Shown piece by piece: positions 1 through 6,068 of a stretch of DNA of 6,674 nucleotides; the first letter of the stretch is position 1, and every line of letters begins with the position of its first letter. The notes below the pieces were generated by a model. It was not told the DNA's origin and made no database searches. It saw nothing but the letters and a program-made list of their open reading frames with translations. A program made the translations under genes and the position numbers. The stretch is from an uncultured Eubacteriales bacterium (GTDB lineage: Bacteria; Bacillota; Clostridia; Christensenellales; QALW01), in contig URYI01000112.1 of assembly GCA_900552055.1 (NCBI GenBank), positions 1 through 6,674 on the forward strand. The letters run 5' to 3'.

Positions 1-1
1 A

Positions 2-952
2 GATCCGGCTAATCACGATGGCGGAACCGAGGTAAGAAACGCAATAGAGGCCACCTGCGGTGAAAATGGTTACACCGGCGATACTTATTGCCTCGGCTGC
101 GGTGAGAAGATAGCCAATGGAGAGACAATTCTCGCAACAGGTGCACACGTCAATGCCGCTGGAGAGTGGGAAAGCAATGGATCTGATCACTGGCAGATAT
201 GCGACAGCTGCGGTACTGAGTTCAATAAAGCAGCACACACAGGCGGAGAAGCGACCTGCTCTGACAAGGCTGTCTGCACGGTATGCAATGAGGAGTACGG
301 AGAGTTGGATCCGGACAATCACATAAATACCGAAATCCGTGATGCCGTAGCCGCAACCGAGGAGGCCGAGGGATATACCGGTGACAAATGGTGCCTGGAC
401 TGCAATCGAATGATCGAGGAAGGCACAGTGGTTGCTAAGCTTGACCATACTCATATCATGACTAAAACCGAAGCAAAAGCCGCTGCCTGCGAGGAAGACG
501 GAAACATTGAGTATTATACCTGCTCCAAATGCGGAAAAAAGTACAACGATGAAATTGGAACGCGGGAACTGACAGATGCAGATATTATTATCAAAGCTAC
601 TGGTCACAGCTTCAGCACGGAGTGGAAATCGGATGCCGATAGGCACTGGCACGAATGCACCTGCGGCGAACACAGTGACGAAGGAGCGCATACCTTCGGC
701 GAATGGACAATAACCAAAGAAGCAACCGAAACAGCAGCTGGCAGCATGGAAAGGGAATGTACCGTCTGCGGCTATGTACAGATAGAGATAATCAATGCTA
801 CTGGCAGCCCAACGGATGAGCCTGACGATCCCAATGTTCCGCAGACAGGAGATAACAACAATATCTTTTTATGGCTGGCTCTGATTGCTATCTGCAGTTG
901 CGGCATAATAATTATAGCTTCTGCGAGAAAGAAAAACAGAACAAATAAATAA
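2..952 (+). CDS. C-terminal part of a cysteine-pair repeat surface protein with a sortase anchor (5' end outside window)
   Basis: The frame is open from the left edge, so 316 residues of a longer protein are visible and the true start lies outside; a TTG at 305 is internal. The protein is rich in CxxC pairs (CLGC, CDSC, CTVC, CLDC, CSKC, CTVC) and HW.C motifs. Residue 1 (DPANHDGGTEVRNA) and residue 103 (DPDNHINTEIRDA) begin imperfect repeats about 102 residues apart, and EW..-HW..C recurs near residues 58 and 206. The C terminus has a sorting signal: VPQTGD at residues 279-284, a hydrophobic stretch of about 288-308, then the basic tail RKKNRTNK. By family knowledge it should be secreted and linked to the cell wall by a sortase. 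Similar Cys-pair repeats occur in large Clostridia surface proteins; whether they bind zinc or form disulfides cannot be seen. Function beyond surface display is unknown. This gene looks richer in GC than its neighbours. Confidence 0.85.
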   Translation, partial: DPANHDGGTEVRNAIEATCGENGYTGDTYCLGCGEKIANGETILATGAHVNAAGEWESNGSDHWQICDSCGTEFNKAAHTGGEATCSDKAVCTVCNEEYGELDPDNHINTEIRDAVAATEEAEGYTGDKWCLDCNRMIEEGTVVAKLDHTHIMTKTEAKAAACEEDGNIEYYTCSKCGKKYNDEIGTRELTDADIIIKATGHSFSTEWKSDADRHWHECTCGEHSDEGAHTFGEWTITKEATETAAGSMERECTVCGYVQIEIINATGSPTDEPDDPNVPQTGDNNNIFLWLALIAICSCGIIIIASARKKNRTNK

Positions 953-960
953 GATAATTT

Positions 961-1001
961 AAAAATAATGGCGAAGCTTTACCGCTCCGCCATTATTTTT
1001 T
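961..1001 (+). terminator. Strong intrinsic terminator, probably bidirectional
   Basis: The arms 961-973 (AAAAATAATGGCG) and 988-1000 are perfectly complementary over 13 bp. The loop can close further through AGC 975-977 with GCT 984-986. The arm ends in a T-run for plus-strand transcripts and has the complementary A-run for minus-strand ones. It starts 8 bp after the surface protein stop, and lies 69 bp beyond the stop of the convergent dehydrogenase gene, so it can end both units. Confidence 0.88.
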
Positions 1002-1069
1002 CTTAATAGAAATATAGGGTATAAATAATTTTAGTATATACGATTTCTGCCGCTATATTACGAATATTG

Positions 1070-1798
1070 TTAATATGCCAAACAGCTTTCCCATTTTAAC
1101 CGGGCATAAATAGCAGACAAGGGTCTGAAGCTTTTGACTAAAATTATGGCATATAATAAAGCGTTTGGAAAAATATGTCTTGCTATTCCATACCCAACCT
1201 TGCGGGGATCTGCCATAAACTCTTGGGGCACCGGCAGATGGGCGGCTGATTTTGTACAGGTCAATGGCGGGTGGATAATATGAAAAGAAATACCCTCTGA
1301 AGCATATTCAATATTCAGGCATTTCGCCAGCGATTCCAAAGCGCCTTTGGTAGAAGCGTAAGGCGATATTCCGATAAATCCGGTCACTCCCACGCCAGAG
1401 CTTGTAAAAATTATTTTTCCCTTTTTTTGCGCCTGCATATATGGCAGAACGCTTTTAGCCAAACGCAGCCCGCCATAATAATTCACATTGAAAACCCGTT
1501 CATATATATCAAGGCCCGTATTACGCTCATTATCAAAAGTACAAAGGCAGGCATTGTGAATCGCAATATCTATGAAATGAAAGACCGCAATGATTTCTTT
1601 CACAGCGGTGTTTATCTGTATATCATCGCATACATCTGCTTTACAGCACAAAAGCTGTTTGGGAAAAGCTTTAGCTAAGCCTTTTAAATTATCTGTTTCT
1701 ATATCCAGTACGGCAACCCTGCTGCCGTCTTTAAGCGCCTGTTCTGCAAAGTAATATCCAATGCCTTGATTGGCGCCAGTAATGATAATATTCGCCAT
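1070..1798 (-). CDS. Classical short-chain dehydrogenase/reductase (SDR family)
   Basis: This 242-residue protein has the usual length and layout of a classical SDR, an NAD(P)-dependent cytoplasmic oxidoreductase. The cofactor motif TGANQGIG is at residues 7-14. Asp32 at the end of the second strand favours NAD(H) over NADP(H) by family rule, and Asp55-Val56 is the usual adenine contact. The catalytic set is complete: Asn106, Ser134, Tyr147 and Lys151 (YASTK). The normal NNAG motif reads HNAC at residues 81-84, which is unusual. The C-terminal part (HPPLTCTKSA, residues 176-185) is the substrate-side region, and its substrate cannot be told. The ATG at 1798 overlaps the tetR stop by one base (TAATG), and its AGGAG (1810-1806) lies inside the upstream gene, so translation is probably coupled. 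The gene is likely induced when the TetR repressor binds its ligand, perhaps a substrate of this enzyme (inference). Confidence 0.9.
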   Translation of the reverse strand: MANIIITGANQGIGYYFAEQALKDGSRVAVLDIETDNLKGLAKAFPKQLLCCKADVCDDIQINTAVKEIIAVFHFIDIAIHNACLCTFDNERNTGLDIYERVFNVNYYGGLRLAKSVLPYMQAQKKGKIIFTSSGVGVTGFIGISPYASTKGALESLAKCLNIEYASEGISFHIIHPPLTCTKSAAHLPVPQEFMADPRKVGYGIARHIFPNALLYAIILVKSFRPLSAIYARLKWESCLAY

Positions 1799-2409
1799 TA
1801 TTCCGCTCCTATCTCAGTAAAAAATTTTTGAATATGCTGGTAAGCATTTGTACGAAAAGCGTTTTTTCGTTCCTCGGACAGTGTTCCGCTTAACAGCCAC
1901 CTTTGAGCGAAAAAATAAATCGGAGCATAATATTTCACCGCTAAATACTCGCTGTCTGCACTCGGGATAACGCCCGCCTGTATAAGAGCAGAAAACACCT
2001 TGCTTTGAAAAGCAAGCGGCTCGGCAAACAACCAACGGTCATACGCTTTCCAAATGGCGCTGTTGCTGAATTGCTCTATTAAAAGCATCCGCATTACTCT
2101 ATTACAGAAGTTATCCATTAAATACTTATCAAAAAAAGTATCGCACACGGTTTGATAAAAGTTTTCCTTTGCAGAAAAAGTTTGCTCAGCAAGCGCCGTA
2201 TCCAACTGACCCATCATATCGCCCACTTTTTTCTCAAACAGATAAAGCAGCTGGTCAAAAATAGCCTGCTTATTTTTAAAATAGTAATATACAGAGCTTT
2301 CCTTGATCTTTACCCGCCCGCAGATGTCCCGGATGGATACCGCAGAAAACCCTCTTTGAGAGAACAATTCCAAAGAAACCTCTAATATGCGCTGTTTTGT
2401 GTCCTTCAT
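1798..2409 (-). CDS. TetR/AcrR-family transcriptional repressor
   Basis: This 203-residue protein has a typical TetR N-terminal DNA-binding domain at about residues 5-50: the first helix KQRILEVSLELFSQRGF, then the helix-turn-helix with SIRDICGRVKIKESSVYYYFKNKQAIF. The variable helical ligand-binding and dimerisation domain fills residues 55-203. It is the promoter-proximal gene of a two-gene operon with the dehydrogenase. The ATG at 2409 is preceded by a weak Shine-Dalgarno (GAGAAG, 2419-2414) only 4 bp away. Two palindromes in its own promoter make autorepression very likely. TetR repressors paired with an SDR generally control that enzyme in response to a small molecule, but the inducer cannot be deduced from the sequence. 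Confidence 0.92.
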   Translation of the reverse strand: MKDTKQRILEVSLELFSQRGFSAVSIRDICGRVKIKESSVYYYFKNKQAIFDQLLYLFEKKVGDMMGQLDTALAEQTFSAKENFYQTVCDTFFDKYLMDNFCNRVMRMLLIEQFSNSAIWKAYDRWLFAEPLAFQSKVFSALIQAGVIPSADSEYLAVKYYAPIYFFAQRWLLSGTLSEERKNAFRTNAYQHIQKFFTEIGAE

Positions 2410-2424
2410 TTAACTTCTCATTAT

Positions 2425-2438
2425 CTAACAGTCGTTAG
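2425..2438. promoter_or_regulatory. TetR operator O1, over the transcription start
   Basis: CTAACAGTCGTTAG has the same CTAAC-N4-GTTAG pattern as the upstream site; with flanking bases the arms reach 7 bp (ATCTAAC/GTTAGAT, 2423-2440). It begins just after the -10 box and covers the predicted start. The two sites are 25 bp centre to centre, about two and a half helical turns, which places them on nearly opposite faces of the DNA. Confidence 0.75.
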
Positions 2439-2442
2439 ATAT

Positions 2443-2471
2443 ATTATACCTAACAACTGTTAGATCGTCAA
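2443..2471 (-). promoter_or_regulatory. Sigma-A-type promoter of the tetR-SDR operon
   Basis: Reading the minus strand, the -35 box TTGACG (2471-2466) is followed by a 17-bp spacer and a perfect -10 box TATAAT (2448-2443). Transcription should start near 2436, about 27 bases before the tetR ATG. The promoter is near-consensus, so the operon should be strongly expressed when not repressed. Confidence 0.85.
2450..2463. promoter_or_regulatory. TetR operator O2, inside the promoter spacer
   Basis: CTAACAACTGTTAG is an inverted repeat with arms CTAAC/GTTAG around 4 bp; here the arms extend to 6 bp (CTAACA/TGTTAG). It lies wholly between the -35 and -10 boxes of the tetR promoter, so a bound repressor would block RNA polymerase. 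Assignment to this TetR rests on position and on the second copy nearby. Confidence 0.75.
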
Positions 2472-2616
2472 AAAGAATACATACACCCGCAACACCATAA
2501 AACAGCCGGGAATCAGGTTTAAAAACATCTTCCCAATTATGATGCTTATAATAACGATATGCGTTATGTTACTTGTTATTTTAGATGCAAATGAAAACTT
2601 TAGACTTTATTTAATA

Positions 2617-2645
2617 TTGAAATATATATATTTTTATGGTAATAT
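2617..2645 (+). promoter_or_regulatory. Predicted promoter for the small broken gene and membrane protein
   Basis: TTGAAA (2617-2622), a 17-bp spacer and TAATAT (2640-2645) with a TGG extended -10 directly before it. The predicted start near 2652 leaves almost no leader before the ATG at 2655. The same hexamers, spacer length and TGN extension occur in front of the recombinase. I see nothing recognisable in the 145 bp between this and the tetR promoter. Confidence 0.55.
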
Positions 2646-2654
2646 GTATAAAAA

Positions 2655-2960
2655 ATGAAGCTGGGCAGTTATAGACTTGTTGCCCTGTTGGGTGTTGGGC
2701 TTGTTAGCAAATGCCTCCGCTGAAAATAAGATGTATGACCCAGAAGCATCTTTTAAAAGATGTGCCAATCTGTTTTGGCCATATTTAAACGACAAAGCTT
2801 ATCAGCAATTAACCCAATTAGCTGACGATAGATTAAACAGTTGGGACAAACAAAACCTATCAGCTGAAACAAACTTTACTCTAAGATTAAAAAAGCAGAC
2901 CTGTTCTATAAAAATTGTATAGACGACAATCCCGATATATTGGAAACTTATCTTTCTTAA
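2655..2960 (+). pseudogene. Small gene of unknown function broken by two frameshifts
   Basis: Three pieces in two frames join into one plausible protein. ATG 2655 opens frame A (MKLGSYRLVALLG...) but stops at 2721. The middle part (NASAENKMYDPEASFK onwards, to KK) is in frame B from about 2701 and stops at 2922. The tail (ADLFYKNCIDDNPD...ETYLS) is again in frame A, ending at 2960. The first shift coincides with a 7-bp tandem duplication (TGTTGGG at 2686-2692 and 2693-2699). Removing one copy joins the frames exactly and gives an N terminus with an amphipathic or signal-like helix, LVALLGLLANASA. The second shift is at a run of six A at 2889-2894; seven would restore the frame. The restored product would be about 99 residues, mostly helical and without recognised motifs. 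No clear Shine-Dalgarno precedes 2655. An alternative start is ATG 2731. It ends 15 bp before the next gene and was probably its operon partner. Confidence 0.6.
2686..2699 (+). repeat. 7-bp tandem duplication TGTTGGG x2
   Basis: Two head-to-tail copies of TGTTGGG lie in the 5' part of the small broken gene. Seven bases is not a multiple of three, so the extra copy moves translation into another frame. Loss of one copy would restore the reading frame to the middle part of the gene. Confidence 0.8.
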
Positions 2961-2975
2961 TAAGGAGCGATTAAT

Positions 2976-4100
2976 ATGACAAAAAAAGAATGCCGCGACC
3001 TTATGGACGTATATCCGCTTCCCACCAGATGGCTTAAATTCTTAATTTTTTGGGGCTTACCTATTTCCATTGGTTGGAGCATATTTTTAATAATTGGCGA
3101 AATTGCTTCTATAAAATATTATGCCGGCTACGGCTACAACAGCAATTTAACAGATATGGCTGTATTTTTTGACGTCCTCGGCGTAATATTTTGTGTTATC
3201 GCATATTATCAATGCGCGCATAATCATGGCCTGTCTGCATACCGCATGCTGATATTTGTTTTTTGGTATAGTATAATTATCTTGGCCGTATTTTCTTTAA
3301 TATACCTAAATTATGTTTTAGCCTGGCGTGCCTTAATATATCTGCCCATAGCCATTTTAAACACAGTATACACATGCAAACGAAAGGATTTCTTCCTTGG
3401 CACATTTAATACTGCAAAAAACTCAGGCGGCGGTATTGCCCAAAACAGCCTTGAATCAAAACTAGCCCCAGGCGAACTTAAAGAGCCCGCTCCATCTCCC
3501 GCGCCAGACATTCCCCGAATGCCTAAGGCGGCTTTTGCGCCGCGTGATGCGATTGTGTGTGCCAGCTGCGGCAATCCGCTGTCCAGGGAAGCAAAATTCT
3601 GTACATACTGCGGACATGCTTTGCAGGAACAAAACATAGCGCACTTTGCAAATACAATACTGCCAAAAGAAAAAAGCCCTCAGGATATAATTTCAGAATG
3701 CAGCCGCGGAATTAATGAATTTACCCGGATAGTTGTACAGGCTGGCTATAAAATAATCCATGAAAACGCGCCGGCACAGTTTAATGCCTGTGCAATAACA
3801 GTATATGCCAATATCTCGGATGAAAACAGGAATGCCGCAGATAAGTTTATCCAGCAGCAGTTTGATACGCAGCTGATAAGCGCGTATCAATTCTATCAAA
3901 AATACTATGCCGCCGCGCTGGCCGGGGAAGTTAAAGCGCCGGATAACCCAATATATAACAACAAGCGCTGGCCTCTGCTCTTTATTTCCGCTCTGCTTAT
4001 CCGCGAATGCTGCGGCCCCTTAAGAGAAGAAGACGATTATATATCGGCGAATGATTTATTAGTTAAAAATACCGCCCATCTTATAGAGGCGCTGCTATAA
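2976..4100 (+). CDS. Membrane protein with four helices, a zinc ribbon and an unknown helical C-terminal domain
   Basis: I do not recognise this 374-residue family. The N-terminal third holds about four hydrophobic helices (residues about 21-43, 63-80, 90-110 and 113-133). A Pro/Ala-rich linker follows (about 145-190), then a zinc ribbon with CASCG (Cys195, Cys198) and CTYCG (Cys209, Cys212). The last 140 residues (about 235-374) are predicted by eye to be helical and soluble, with a Cys-Cys pair at 345-346 and an acidic stretch near 350. Zinc ribbons of this CxxCG-x10-CxxCG type are commonly stand-alone cytoplasmic modules, so the ribbon and C-terminal domain are probably in the cytoplasm. 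The start is supported by AAGGAG at 2962-2967, 8 bp before ATG. It follows the small broken gene by 15 bp and precedes the recombinase by 149 bp; it may be cargo of a mobile element (inference). Confidence 0.8.
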   Translation: MTKKECRDLMDVYPLPTRWLKFLIFWGLPISIGWSIFLIIGEIASIKYYAGYGYNSNLTDMAVFFDVLGVIFCVIAYYQCAHNHGLSAYRMLIFVFWYSIIILAVFSLIYLNYVLAWRALIYLPIAILNTVYTCKRKDFFLGTFNTAKNSGGGIAQNSLESKLAPGELKEPAPSPAPDIPRMPKAAFAPRDAIVCASCGNPLSREAKFCTYCGHALQEQNIAHFANTILPKEKSPQDIISECSRGINEFTRIVVQAGYKIIHENAPAQFNACAITVYANISDENRNAADKFIQQQFDTQLISAYQFYQKYYAAALAGEVKAPDNPIYNNKRWPLLFISALLIRECCGPLREEDDYISANDLLVKNTAHLIEALL

Positions 4101-4123
4101 TAAAATTATTAACTTTAAGTTTG

Positions 4124-4160
4124 AAGGAGAAATATAATAGTGGCTATAGCCAAAGACTAG
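4124..4160 (+). other. Strong ribosome binding site followed by a six-codon minicistron
   Basis: AAGGAG at 4124-4129 is an ideal Shine-Dalgarno, but 10 bp later only a GTG (4140) opens, and it reads VAIAKD before a TAG at 4158-4160. No ATG lies in range. This may be a leader peptide, the remnant of a deleted gene's start, or chance. Confidence 0.3.
4141..4152. repeat. Perfect 12-bp palindrome with a third half-site
   Basis: TGGCTATAGCCA is a perfect palindrome in the gap before the recombinase gene. A further TTGGCT follows at 4170-4175, so AGCCAA (4148-4153) can alternatively pair with it as a 6-bp stem with a 16-base loop followed by TTTAATATAAATTT. It lies 39 bp before the predicted recombinase -35 box. 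It could be a protein binding site, part of an attachment region or a weak terminator; the sequence does not decide. Confidence 0.4.
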
Positions 4161-4190
4161 TTTCCAACGTTGGCTTTAATATAAATTTGG

Positions 4191-4219
4191 TTGAAAAATA
4201 TTCACAATTATGATAATAT
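4191..4219 (+). promoter_or_regulatory. Predicted promoter of the serine recombinase gene
   Basis: TTGAAA (4191-4196), a 17-bp spacer and TAATAT (4214-4219), with TGA as extended -10 at 4211-4213. Transcription would begin near 4226, leaving a leader of about 24 bases before the ATG at 4250. Confidence 0.55.
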
Positions 4220-4249
4220 AAATAAACTCTTAAGCTTGGGGAGAGAAAA

Positions 4250-5662
4250 ATGATAAACGCCGCATTATATATCAGAGTTAGTACGCAGGAACAGGCCCTT
4301 GAGGGCTATTCTCTTGATGCCCAGCAGGGCAAGCTTGAAAAATATGCTGAATATCAAGGATATAACATATACGGTATTTATCGGGACGAAGGATTTTCAG
4401 CCTCGACCATTCATCGCCCCGCATTATTACAGCTTATCAATGCTGTTAAAAGTGGCTTGGTCAATATAGTAATTATATACAAGCTTGACCGGCTTTCGCG
4501 GCGTGTTAAAGATGTGCTGGAATTAGTTGACCTTTTTGAAAAATACAACGTTACTCTTTTTTCATTAAGCGAAAATATAGACCTTTCCTCCCCATTTGGC
4601 CGCGCTGCTCTCAAAATTTCCGCCACATTCTCAGAGCTGGAGCGCGAAACAATTATTGAACGCACACGGCTTGGCAAGGAACAGCGTATACGGGAGGGCA
4701 AAATGATGTATAATGGCAATCCTCCGTTTGGATACAGGCACGACAATGATACCGACAGGTTTATAATTAACGAGCCTGAAGCGGAAATGGTGCGCAAAAT
4801 ATTTGAATTATATTTAGAGGGCTATTCTCTCAGAAAGCTTTACGACTATTGCAAGGAGGCGTTTGGACATCCATATTTCAGTAATCCAATGTGCTGTAAG
4901 GCCATTCTGCATCGGCCTATGTACGGAGGGTATTTTAACTACAAAAATGAATTATATAAAGGCACAAATTTCGAGCCCATTATATCCTTTGATACTTACT
5001 TGAGAGCGCAAAAACGGCTTGAAGAAAACAGAACGCGCCGGACGCACGATAATACTCCTTATTTACTCACAGGCCTTTTAGTTTGCGCCCAATGCGGCAA
5101 CCGCTACGTCGGTAAACTCTATGAGCGTTATAATAAGAAAGCAGACGGTAGTGAAACAAAGCACTATAAATATACTGCATATGGTTGTGCTGCACGAGTG
5201 AAACGTGACAAAAACTATCATCCGGCAAGGTGTAATAATACTATTTACCCTGCAAAACAGCTTGATGATTATGTTTGCAACGCTGTGGAAAACCTTAAAT
5301 TTGACGGATTTATTGAAGGCGAATACCGTTCAGGCACTATAGATATGCTCGTCAACGAAAATGCCCGACTAAAAGCGCAGATTGATAAATTGTTAGATTT
5401 ATACATTTCCGACATGATATCAAAAGAAACTTACCAGCAGCGCGCTTCGAAGTTAGAAAATGAAATAGATAAAAATTCGGAAATCATAAATCAACAGAGC
5501 AAAGCCGACATTCAGCCAAATGTCGGAATAGATTATATCAAGCAGCGCCTTGCTGGATTTCATGATGCCGATAAAAAAGAGAAGCGCCAACTTCTTCAAT
5601 TATTGATAAAGCAAATACTTATTGATGGAGATAATATATTAATAGAATGGCGTGTAAAATAA
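4250..5662 (+). CDS. Large serine recombinase (site-specific integrase/resolvase family)
   Basis: This complete 470-residue protein catalyses conservative DNA strand exchange through a covalent phosphoserine link. The N-terminal catalytic domain (about 1-145) shows YIRVST with Arg9 and the nucleophile Ser11, and YKLDRLSRR with Asp80, Arg81 and Arg84. The segment ELERETIIERTRLGK (129-143) lies at the start of the long E helix. A recombinase domain (about 155-260, NPPFGYR, EMVRKIFELYLEG) is followed by a zinc ribbon with Cys279, Cys282, Cys313 and Cys328. A coiled-coil-like region (about 364-415) is the typical regulator of integration versus excision. Nothing seems missing, so it is probably active. 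GGGGAG at 4238-4243 supports the ATG. Such proteins integrate phages and conjugative or mobilisable elements and usually sit next to an attachment site; here the 3' end abuts a truncated transporter gene. No excision factor is recognisable nearby. Confidence 0.95.
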   Translation: MINAALYIRVSTQEQALEGYSLDAQQGKLEKYAEYQGYNIYGIYRDEGFSASTIHRPALLQLINAVKSGLVNIVIIYKLDRLSRRVKDVLELVDLFEKYNVTLFSLSENIDLSSPFGRAALKISATFSELERETIIERTRLGKEQRIREGKMMYNGNPPFGYRHDNDTDRFIINEPEAEMVRKIFELYLEGYSLRKLYDYCKEAFGHPYFSNPMCCKAILHRPMYGGYFNYKNELYKGTNFEPIISFDTYLRAQKRLEENRTRRTHDNTPYLLTGLLVCAQCGNRYVGKLYERYNKKADGSETKHYKYTAYGCAARVKRDKNYHPARCNNTIYPAKQLDDYVCNAVENLKFDGFIEGEYRSGTIDMLVNENARLKAQIDKLLDLYISDMISKETYQQRASKLENEIDKNSEIINQQSKADIQPNVGIDYIKQRLAGFHDADKKEKRQLLQLLIKQILIDGDNILIEWRVK

Positions 5663-5971
5663 TTGTATGCTTTTAGAAGTTGTTATGTACACGCCCGTCT
5701 CAGGTCCCATAAGCCCTATATCCGCCTGTCCCGAAATTACAGCCGTCATGCTTTTATCCGAGCCGCCTCCATTTGTTAAATCTATAGTAATACCTTCTTC
5801 TTCAAAATAGCCCAAGCTTATTGCCGCATAAAAAGGCGCATAAAATATCGAATGGGTAACCTCATTAACTCTTACTACGTTTTCATCCTGGCTTTGGCAG
5901 CCCGCCATCAGTCCAGCTGATGTTAAAGTCAAAATAAGTACACAAAAAATGCTGATAAGCTTTCTTTTCAC
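5639..5971 (-). pseudogene. Truncated ABC-transporter substrate-binding lipoprotein (NMT1/THI5-like, nitrate/sulfonate/thiamine-precursor type)
   Basis: The first 100 or so residues are a normal start of this family. There is a basic N terminus and hydrophobic signal, then a lipobox-like MAGC with Cys25 as lipidation site. Next come VTHSIFYAPFYAAISLGYF (39-57), FEEEGITIDLTNGGG and SGQADIGLMGPETGVY. Full-length relatives have about 320-340 residues and deliver small nitrogen-, sulfur- or thiamine-related compounds to a permease. Here the conserved text ends near GVYI, and the frame then runs about 15 unrelated residues into the 3' end of the recombinase gene, stopping at 5639. The start codon is GTG (5971), with a perfect AGGAGG at 5986-5981 and 9 bp spacing. 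Expression signals look intact, but a folded binding protein cannot result. The break is best explained by insertion of the recombinase-bearing element. Confidence 0.82.
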
Positions 5972-5997
5972 AAATTCAAACCTCCTGATTCTTTTAT

Positions 5998-6025
5998 ATT
6001 ATCATTATTATGAAGCGGTTGTAAA
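5998..6025 (-). promoter_or_regulatory. Predicted promoter of the truncated lipoprotein gene
   Basis: On the minus strand, TTTACA (6025-6020), a 16-bp spacer and GATAAT (6003-5998) stand just upstream of the AGGAGG. The match is moderate, and an ATATAA a few bases further downstream is an alternative -10. Confidence 0.4.
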
Positions 6026-6068
6026 AGGGTGACAGGGTTCCAGAGTCAGTATTTTTATCCCAGTAAAT

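Noticed and set aside
305..307. TTG as the start of the surface protein
   Set aside because: The same frame is open to position 2 and the upstream part contains the same repeats and CxxC pairs, so TTG 305 is internal.
117..326. 69-codon plus-strand frame inside the surface protein gene
   Set aside because: It overlaps the open, repeat-containing frame of the surface protein and shows no domain or ribosome site.
1427..2385. Plus-strand frames and a second minus-strand frame within the SDR and tetR genes
   Set aside because: The overlapping genes have clear family motifs, and these frames have none.
3311..3899. Three minus-strand frames inside the membrane protein gene
   Set aside because: They are antisense to the membrane helices, zinc ribbon and C-terminal domain, and have no ribosome sites or recognisable content.
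4098..4111. TAATA/TATTA inverted repeat after the membrane protein gene as a terminator
   Set aside because: The stem is five A/T pairs only and has no T-run, so it is too weak to call.
4411..4797. 128-codon minus-strand frame inside the recombinase
   Set aside because: It is antisense to the conserved catalytic domain, with low-complexity Ser/Arg composition typical of a shadow.
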